Shown here: positions 59,263-64,000 of the stretch, piece after piece
Numbering within the stretch: the first letter of the stretch is position 1
Layout: each line of letters starts with the position of its first letter
Assembly: GCF_049647105.1 (NCBI RefSeq)
Contig: NZ_JBARWZ010000328.1
Coordinates: 1-64,000, forward strand
DNA length: 64,000 nt
Direction: 5' to 3'
DNA from: Actinophytocola sp049647105
GTDB lineage: Bacteria; Actinomycetota; Actinomycetes; Mycobacteriales; Pseudonocardiaceae
Notes under the pieces: generated by a model
Database searches by the model: none
What the model was told of the DNA's origin: nothing
Seen by the model: the letters and a program-made list of their open reading frames with translations, nothing else
Position numbers and translations under genes: made by a program

Positions 59263-60393
59263 ATGAACGACCGACCGGTGCGGCTCATCCTGTTCACCGG
59301 CAAGGGAGGTGTCGGCAAGACCACCCTTGCCGCGGCGACGGCCGCCCGTCTCGCGGTCGGCGGGCACAAGGTGCTCGTCGCCTCCGCCGACTCCGCGCAC
59401 TCGCTCGGTGACGTGTTCGGTGTCCAGGTCGGCCCCGAACCGTCCGAAGTGGACACCTGTCTGTACGCCGCGCACGTCGACCCGCGCGGGCTCGTCGACC
59501 GGTCGTGGCAGTCGATCCGCAAGGAGCTGCACGGCGCGCTGTCCGGGCTCGGACTGTCCGATCTGGACGCCGCGGAACTGACCGTGCTGCCCGGCGTCGA
59601 CGAGCTCCTCGCGCTGAGCGAGGTGGCACGGCTCGCGTCGGAGGGGCGGTGGGAGGTCGTGGTCGTCGACTGCGGGCCGACCGCGGAGACCCTGCGGTTG
59701 CTCGCGTTGCCGGAAGCCGTCGGCGGCTACCTTGAGCGGGTCTCGCTCGGCAGCCACGTCGCGCGCCTCGCCACGCACCTGGACCGGTTGCGGGACCTGC
59801 TGGTCGACCCGGCGCGGACGTCCGTGCGGCTGGTGCTGACGCCCGAGCGGCTGGTGGTCGCCGAGACGCGGCGGACGCTCGCCGCGTTGGCACTGCGGGG
59901 AATCCGCGTCGACGCGTTGATCGCGAACCGGCTCGTGCCGCCCGCCAAGCGGTGGCGGGGACCGGCCGCGAACTGGCTGCGCACCCGGCGCGCGGAACAG
60001 GACATCGTGCTGTCCGAACTGGACTCATCGACCACGCTGCCCGTCCGGCGGGTGGTGTACCGCGCGACGGAACCCGTTGGAGTGAACGCGTTGTCGGCGC
60101 TCGCGGACGACCTCTACGGTACCGACGATCCACTCGCGACCACCGGACCGTACGCCGCGCCACTGCTGTCGATCGCGACCGTCGACGGCGGTTACGAGCT
60201 GACCGTCGCGCTGCCGCTCACCGAGTCCTCCGATGTGGACCTCGCACGGGTCAGGGACGACCTGGCGGTCACCGTGGACGGGGTGCGGCGGCTCGTCGCG
60301 CTTCCGGTGCTGCTGCGCAGGCACACTGTGACCGACGCGGTGACCGGGCCGAACGGGCTGGTGCTGCGCTTCGAGGCAGGAGAACCCGCGTGA
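59263..60393 (+). CDS. ArsA/GET3-like ATPase
   Basis: A 376-aa P-loop ATPase with the deviant Walker A motif FTGKGGVGKTTLAAATAARLA (about residues 11-21), a switch-type VASADSAHSLGDVFG and VVVVDCGPTAETLRLLALPEAV. Arsenite ligands are not evident and no ars genes are near, so it is more likely a GET3-type or assembly ATPase of the Rv2184c family. Its stop overlaps the next start (GTGA). Confidence 0.9.
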   Translation: MNDRPVRLILFTGKGGVGKTTLAAATAARLAVGGHKVLVASADSAHSLGDVFGVQVGPEPSEVDTCLYAAHVDPRGLVDRSWQSIRKELHGALSGLGLSDLDAAELTVLPGVDELLALSEVARLASEGRWEVVVVDCGPTAETLRLLALPEAVGGYLERVSLGSHVARLATHLDRLRDLLVDPARTSVRLVLTPERLVVAETRRTLAALALRGIRVDALIANRLVPPAKRWRGPAANWLRTRRAEQDIVLSELDSSTTLPVRRVVYRATEPVGVNALSALADDLYGTDDPLATTGPYAAPLLSIATVDGGYELTVALPLTESSDVDLARVRDDLAVTVDGVRRLVALPVLLRRHTVTDAVTGPNGLVLRFEAGEPA

Positions 60394-60740
60394 GTGCTGA
60401 TCCGGGAAGCCGTCTGGTCGAGGAGCTGCGGCTCCTCGCCGACGCGGTCGCCGACCGGGCCGGTCCGTGGCTCGACCGGGTCGCGGCCGACGGGTCGGGA
60501 GGTGCCACGTGCGCGTGGTGCCCGCTGTGCGCGGCGGTCTCCGTGGTGCGGGGGGACCCGAACGAGTTGGCCGCCCGTGGCCTCGACGCCGCGGCCGATC
60601 TGGTCGCCCTGCTGCGTGCGGTGCTGGCGGACCGATGGGAGCCCGGGGTGTCGCACATGCCCGGTTTCACGCCATCGTCGCACTCGTCGTCGACGTCGGT
60701 GAAGGTGCAGCACATCCCGGTCCGGCGGGAGCCTCGTTGA
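60390..60740 (+). CDS. Small CxxC protein coupled to the ArsA-like gene
   Basis: A 116-aa protein starting VSADPGSRLVEELRLLADAVADRAGPWLDRV, with CAWCPLCAA as a possible metal-binding or redox knuckle and a basic C-terminus (VKVQHIPVRREPR). Position matches Rv2183c. GTGA overlap upstream and TTGA overlap with the ROK gene downstream indicate one tightly coupled operon. The function is unknown. Confidence 0.8.
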   Translation: MSADPGSRLVEELRLLADAVADRAGPWLDRVAADGSGGATCAWCPLCAAVSVVRGDPNELAARGLDAAADLVALLRAVLADRWEPGVSHMPGFTPSSHSSSTSVKVQHIPVRREPR

Positions 60741-61687
60741 GGGCCAAGACGACGATCGGGGTGGACATCGGGGGGACGAGCGTGCGGGCCGGGGTGGTGG
60801 ACCGGCACGGCAACGTCCTCGACACCGCGCGTGCGCCGACCCCGGCGGGTGAGGCCGCGCTGGAGGACGCGATCGTGTCGGCGGTGACCGGGCTGCTCGG
60901 CGGCAGGCACCGGGTGACCGGCGTCGGTCTCGCGGTGGCCGGTTTCGTGACCACCGATCGACGGTCGGTGATGTTCGCGCCGCACCTGGCGTGGCGCAAC
61001 GCGCCCGTGGGTGACCGCATCTCGAAGCGGCTCGGGCTGCCGGTGGTGCTGGAACACGACGCGAACGCGGCCGTCCTGGGTGAGCACCGGTTCGGCGCCG
61101 CCCGCGGTGCCGGGGTCGTGCTGCTGGTCGCGATCGGCACCGGCATCGGCGGCGGTCTGCTGTTGAACGGTGAGCTGTTCCGCGGCGCGCACGGGGTGGC
61201 GCCGGAACTCGGTCATCTGCGGCTCGTGCCTGGTGGGCGCGCGTGCCCGTGCGGCAAGCAGGGTTGCTGGGAGCGCTACTGCAGCGGCACGGCGCTGTCG
61301 ACGACGGTGATCGAACTGCTGGCCAGGCACCCGGGCCGGTCGACGCTCCTGCTGCGGGACTCGGAGGACGCGCGGGCGATCACGGGCAGGAAGGTGGCGT
61401 CGGCAGCGCGCGAGGGTGATCCGCTGGCTCAGCGTGCGATGTCCGAACTGGCCCGCTGGCTGGGCGAGGGCCTCGCACTGGCGGCCGACATCTACGACCC
61501 GGAGGTCGTCGTGATCGCGGGCGGCGTCTCGGAGTCGGCCCCCCTGTTCCTCGACGACGCCCGCGACCACTACAAAAAGATGATCACCGGCGCCGGCTAC
61601 CGCCCCCTGGCCCGCATCCGCACCGCCCAACTAGGCGACGACGCAGCCCTGGTAGGCGCAGCAGCCCTAGCCGCAGAAAACTGCTAA
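60737..61687 (+). CDS. ROK family glucokinase
   Basis: An ATP-dependent sugar kinase (316 aa). Phosphate motif GVDIGGTSVRAGVV, catalytic Asp in EHDANAAVLGE, IGTGIGGGLL, and the zinc-binding ROK signature ELGHLRLVPGGRACPCGKQGCWERYCSG with three Cys and the His. GVSESAPLF is near the C-terminus. The TTG start overlaps the previous stop (TTGA). Glucose is the likely substrate given GlkA-like motifs. Confidence 0.93.
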   Translation: MRAKTTIGVDIGGTSVRAGVVDRHGNVLDTARAPTPAGEAALEDAIVSAVTGLLGGRHRVTGVGLAVAGFVTTDRRSVMFAPHLAWRNAPVGDRISKRLGLPVVLEHDANAAVLGEHRFGAARGAGVVLLVAIGTGIGGGLLLNGELFRGAHGVAPELGHLRLVPGGRACPCGKQGCWERYCSGTALSTTVIELLARHPGRSTLLLRDSEDARAITGRKVASAAREGDPLAQRAMSELARWLGEGLALAADIYDPEVVVIAGGVSESAPLFLDDARDHYKKMITGAGYRPLARIRTAQLGDDAALVGAAALAAENC

Positions 61688-61712
61688 CCCCCACCCCCCA
61701 CCCCACCCCACC

Positions 61713-62010
61713 CCGCGAGTCCACGCTTCAGAACCCGCGAGTCCACGGTTCAGAACCCGCGAGTCCACGGTTCAGAACCCGCGAGTCCACGGTTGGGGAC
61801 CAGCGAGTCGGCGGTTGGGGACCAGCGAGTCGGGGGGTGGGGGACCCGTCAGTCGGTGGTCGCGCCTATCGGTGTTAGACCCGAATCGCCAACTCGGCGG
61901 TCCCGAATCGAAGACTCGCGGGTCCCCAACCGTGGACTCGCGGGTTCCGAACCGTGGACTCGCGGGTTCCGAACCCCCGACTCGCGGGTCCCCAACCGTG
62001 GACTCGCGGG
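61713..62010. repeat. Head-to-head inverted array of 22-bp units
   Basis: Left arm: five exact-period 22-bp units at 61713-61822 with core CGCGAGTCCACGGTT, plus a degenerate sixth ending near 61845. Right arm: six units of the same length in inverted orientation at 61879-62010 with core AACCGTGGACTCGCGGG. About 33 bp of unique sequence separate the arms. It lies between the convergent ROK and membrane-protein genes; single strands could fold into a long imperfect hairpin. Confidence 0.9.
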
Positions 62011-62031
62011 TTTGGGTGGGGTGTTTGGGGG

Positions 62032-62493
62032 TTAGATTTGGGCGCCGTCGTCTCGGGGGCCGGGGTTCTTGGGGGTTTGGTGGGCTCTTAGTAGGAGCAT
62101 GCCGCCGCCGGAGGTGATCGACAGTAGGGCGATCGGGGTGGCCAGGCGGGGGTCCAGGCCGACCAGGGACGGGATGATCAGCAGGACCACGCCGACCACG
62201 ATCAGTACCAGGGCCACGATCGTCATCGGGCGCAGCTTCGGTAGGGGTGGTGGCTCCGGGGGGACGTAGTGCTCCTCCTCGGTGCCCCACGACCAGTCCC
62301 AGTCGGCGTTGTGGCCGCGCCACGCCTGTGAGGGCTCGACCGGACGGGTCACCGTCGGGGTGGGAGCCGTCGGTGGGTCCGGTTCGTCCGGTGGGTCGGA
62401 GACGTCCGGCATCGTCCGGCCGACGCCCTCACGTTCCAGATCCGCCACGATCTCCGCGAACGCGGCATCCACGTCGTCAGGCCGGTCCGACAC
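62032..62493 (-). CDS. Small membrane protein with two TM helices
   Basis: A 153-aa protein: acidic N-terminal region (VSDRPDDVDAAFAEIVADLEREG), Pro/Thr/Glu-rich middle (WSWGTEEEHYVPPEPPPLPKL), then two TM segments (MTIVALVLIVVGVVLLIIPSLVG and LATPIALLSITSGGGMLLL) and a short basic tail. It is not assigned to a named family. The GTG start has GAGGAGG about 7 nt ahead. It is convergent with the ROK gene across the inverted array and divergent from plsC. Confidence 0.8.
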   Translation of the reverse strand: MSDRPDDVDAAFAEIVADLEREGVGRTMPDVSDPPDEPDPPTAPTPTVTRPVEPSQAWRGHNADWDWSWGTEEEHYVPPEPPPLPKLRPMTIVALVLIVVGVVLLIIPSLVGLDPRLATPIALLSITSGGGMLLLRAHQTPKNPGPRDDGAQI

Positions 62494-62730
62494 CCAGGCC
62501 TCCTCGGTTCGCGAGCCAGCGGGCAGGTGCTGACGCCATGGTCGCACGAAGTGGGCCAACCATGGCGGGATCCCTCCTCCATGTTTACTCGTTGGGTACC
62601 GTGGGTTGTCCGGGAGAGTTAGTCCTGTTACATGTTCCGACATTCGGGTGGCGAAGCATTGTGTGCGTCCGTCACCCTTCGTACGCTCGACAAACGGCGG
62701 ATGCCGCGGCGAAAGGGAGGCACGGGACCG

Positions 62731-63498
62731 GTGCTGTACTTCTGGATGAAGTGGGTGTTCCTGGGGCCGGTGCTCAGACTCTTCTTCCGCCCCCAGGTCG
62801 AGGGCGGCGAGAACATCCCGGCCGAGGGCGGCGCGCTGCTCGCCAGCAACCACCTCGCCGTCGCGGACTCGTTCTTCCTCCCGCTGATGCTCTCCCGGCG
62901 CGTCACCTTCCCGGCCAAGCTCGAGTACTTCACCCAGCCCGGCATCAAGGGCCGGCTCAAGAAGTGGTTCTTCACCGGTATGGGCCAGATCCCGATCGAC
63001 CGGTCCGGCGGCGCCGCCGCGCAGGCCGCGCTCGACACCGGCATCCGGCTGCTGCGTGAGGGCCACCTGCTCGGCATCTACCCCGAGGGCACCCGTTCGC
63101 CGGACGGCCGCCTCTACAAGGGCAAGACCGGCCTCGCCCGCATGGTGCTCGAGTCCCGCGTCCCGGTCGTCCCGGTCGCGATGTTCGGCACGGACAAGGC
63201 CAACCCCATCGGCTCGAAGATGTGGCGGCCGCACAAGATCCGCATCAAGATCGGCAAGCCGCTCGACTTCTCGCGGTACGAGGGCCTCGCCGGCGACCGG
63301 TTCGTCGAGCGGTCCATCACCGACGAGATCATGTACGCGCTGATGGAGCTGTCCGGCCAGGAGTACGTGGACATCTACGCGGCGAAGGCCAAGGAGCTGC
63401 TGGCCGCCGAGGAGAGCGGTGCGCCAGCCGCCCTGCCGACGCAGGAGCGCCGCGGCGTCCGCGATGCCGACCGGATCCCCGAGACCGAAGCGGGCTGA
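62731..63498 (+). CDS. plsC: 1-acyl-sn-glycerol-3-phosphate acyltransferase
   Basis: Acylates lysophosphatidate in phospholipid synthesis (255 aa). It has the catalytic NHxxxxD motif NHLAVAD (His41/Asp46), FFTGMGQIPIDR, the substrate motif IYPEGTRSPDG and VPVVPVAMFGTDKANP. It corresponds to Rv2182c. The GTG at 62731 is chosen because GGGAGG lies 10 nt ahead; an in-frame ATG at 62701 would add ten basic residues. Confidence 0.92.
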   Translation: MLYFWMKWVFLGPVLRLFFRPQVEGGENIPAEGGALLASNHLAVADSFFLPLMLSRRVTFPAKLEYFTQPGIKGRLKKWFFTGMGQIPIDRSGGAAAQAALDTGIRLLREGHLLGIYPEGTRSPDGRLYKGKTGLARMVLESRVPVVPVAMFGTDKANPIGSKMWRPHKIRIKIGKPLDFSRYEGLAGDRFVERSITDEIMYALMELSGQEYVDIYAAKAKELLAAEESGAPAALPTQERRGVRDADRIPETEAG

Positions 63499-63518
63499 CC
63501 CACCACTAACCTCGCTGG

Positions 63519-64000
63519 GTGCGGTTCTTCTATGACACCGAATTCATCGAGGACGGATCGACCATCGAACTGGTGTCGATCGGTGTCGTCGACGAGCATG
63601 GCCGGGAGTTCTACGCCGTCTCGACCGAGTTCGACCCCGGCCGGGCGGGCCCGTGGGTCCGGGACAACGTGCTCGACAAGCTGCCGTCGCCCGCCAACCC
63701 GGCCTGGTGCGACCGCGGCGCGATCCGCGATCGCCTCATGAAGTTCCTGACCAGGGACCGCGAGCGGGTCGAGCTGTGGGCATGGTTCGCCGCGTACGAC
63801 CACGTGGCGCTCGCGCAGCTGTGGGGCGACATGCCCGCCCTGCCGCGTGAGCTGCCCCGGTTCACCCGTGAGCTGCGCCAGCGGTGGGAGGACGTGGGCA
63901 AACCGTCGCTGCCGCCGCCGCCGAACGACGCGCACGACGCGCTCGCCGACGCCCGCCACAACCTCGCGCGCTGGCGCGTGATCGAGGCGGAACGCGTCAA
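63519..64000 (+). CDS. 3'-5' exoribonuclease, DEDD type (3' end outside window)
   Basis: A partial product of 160 residues with no stop before the window ends. It begins VRFFYDTEFIEDGSTIELVSIG, carrying the DxE motif Asp6/Glu8, then the second Asp in AYDHVAL and HDALADARHNLARW as the last motif. It matches the Rv2179c exoribonuclease family, in which the length is nearly complete. The GTG is 6 nt after TAACCT (63507-63512), a leaderless start. It follows plsC as in mycobacteria. Confidence 0.9.
   Translation, partial: MRFFYDTEFIEDGSTIELVSIGVVDEHGREFYAVSTEFDPGRAGPWVRDNVLDKLPSPANPAWCDRGAIRDRLMKFLTRDRERVELWAWFAAYDHVALAQLWGDMPALPRELPRFTRELRQRWEDVGKPSLPPPPNDAHDALADARHNLARWRVIEAERV

Noticed and set aside
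59263..60393. Arsenite efflux ATPase (ArsA proper)
   Set aside because: No ars operon context and no visible arsenite-binding cysteines; family-level ATPase call kept instead.
61713..62010. CRISPR array
   Set aside because: The 22-bp units abut without spacers, occur in two opposite orientations, and no cas genes are nearby.

Overview
The window is high-GC actinobacterial DNA, most like a filamentous Pseudonocardiales (Lentzea, Saccharothrix or Amycolatopsis type). Supporting signs are GTG and TTG starts, a qcrCAB/ctaCEF branch, pimB mannosyltransferase and adoK. From memory, gene order also follows the M. tuberculosis segment Rv2241 (aceE) to Rv2179c with local insertions and inversions. 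The genus is inference; the order-level placement is fairly secure.

Layout. 0-4.5 kb: C-terminal end of a (Pro-Lys)n protein, aceE, DUF3052, ahpE, tRNA-Val(TAC). 4.5-6.4 kb: lower-GC stretch with an unknown membrane protein, a gene-free interval and a KTSC protein. 6.4-15.4 kb: DedA, lipA, a TetR locus with its operators, lipB, a TIGR01777 epimerase, sucB and lpd. These supply the lipoylated 2-oxoacid dehydrogenase complexes together with aceE. 15.4-21.3 kb: two coupled Hsp70-like genes (one transmembrane), pepA and a membrane protein. 21.3-31.5 kb: ilvE, cobS/cobT/cobU, two oxidoreductases, DUF3043, glycerate kinase, erpA, adoK and a secreted protein. 31.5-42 kb: asnB, the respiratory genes ctaC, ctaF, ctaE, qcrC, qcrA, qcrB, plus trpD with a receiver-like protein and a beta-lactamase-fold lipoprotein. 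42-46.5 kb: iolB, an aldolase-like gene and iolC, downstream of a DnaQ/UvrC fusion in one operon. 46.5-54.6 kb: NYN protein, isochorismatase family, two NlpC/P60 proteins, membrane gluzincin and pimB. 54.6-64 kb: a WEG-CHAP protein with two YbaB-like genes, a truncated FadD15-like protein, SRPBCC proteins, phosphoesterase, ArsA-like ATPase, ROK glucokinase, plsC and a partial DEDD exoribonuclease.

The most unusual signal is a family of about 77-bp dispersed repeats at four loci. In three of them the repeat sits exactly on ATGA/GTGA gene junctions and forms a mini-ORF that preserves stop-start coupling on one or both sides. This is the architecture known for mycobacterial interspersed repetitive units (MIRUs). 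Next is a head-to-head inverted array of 22-bp units between two convergent genes. At least 22 genes also carry a TANNNT box 6-8 nt before the start codon, which points to widespread leaderless transcription.
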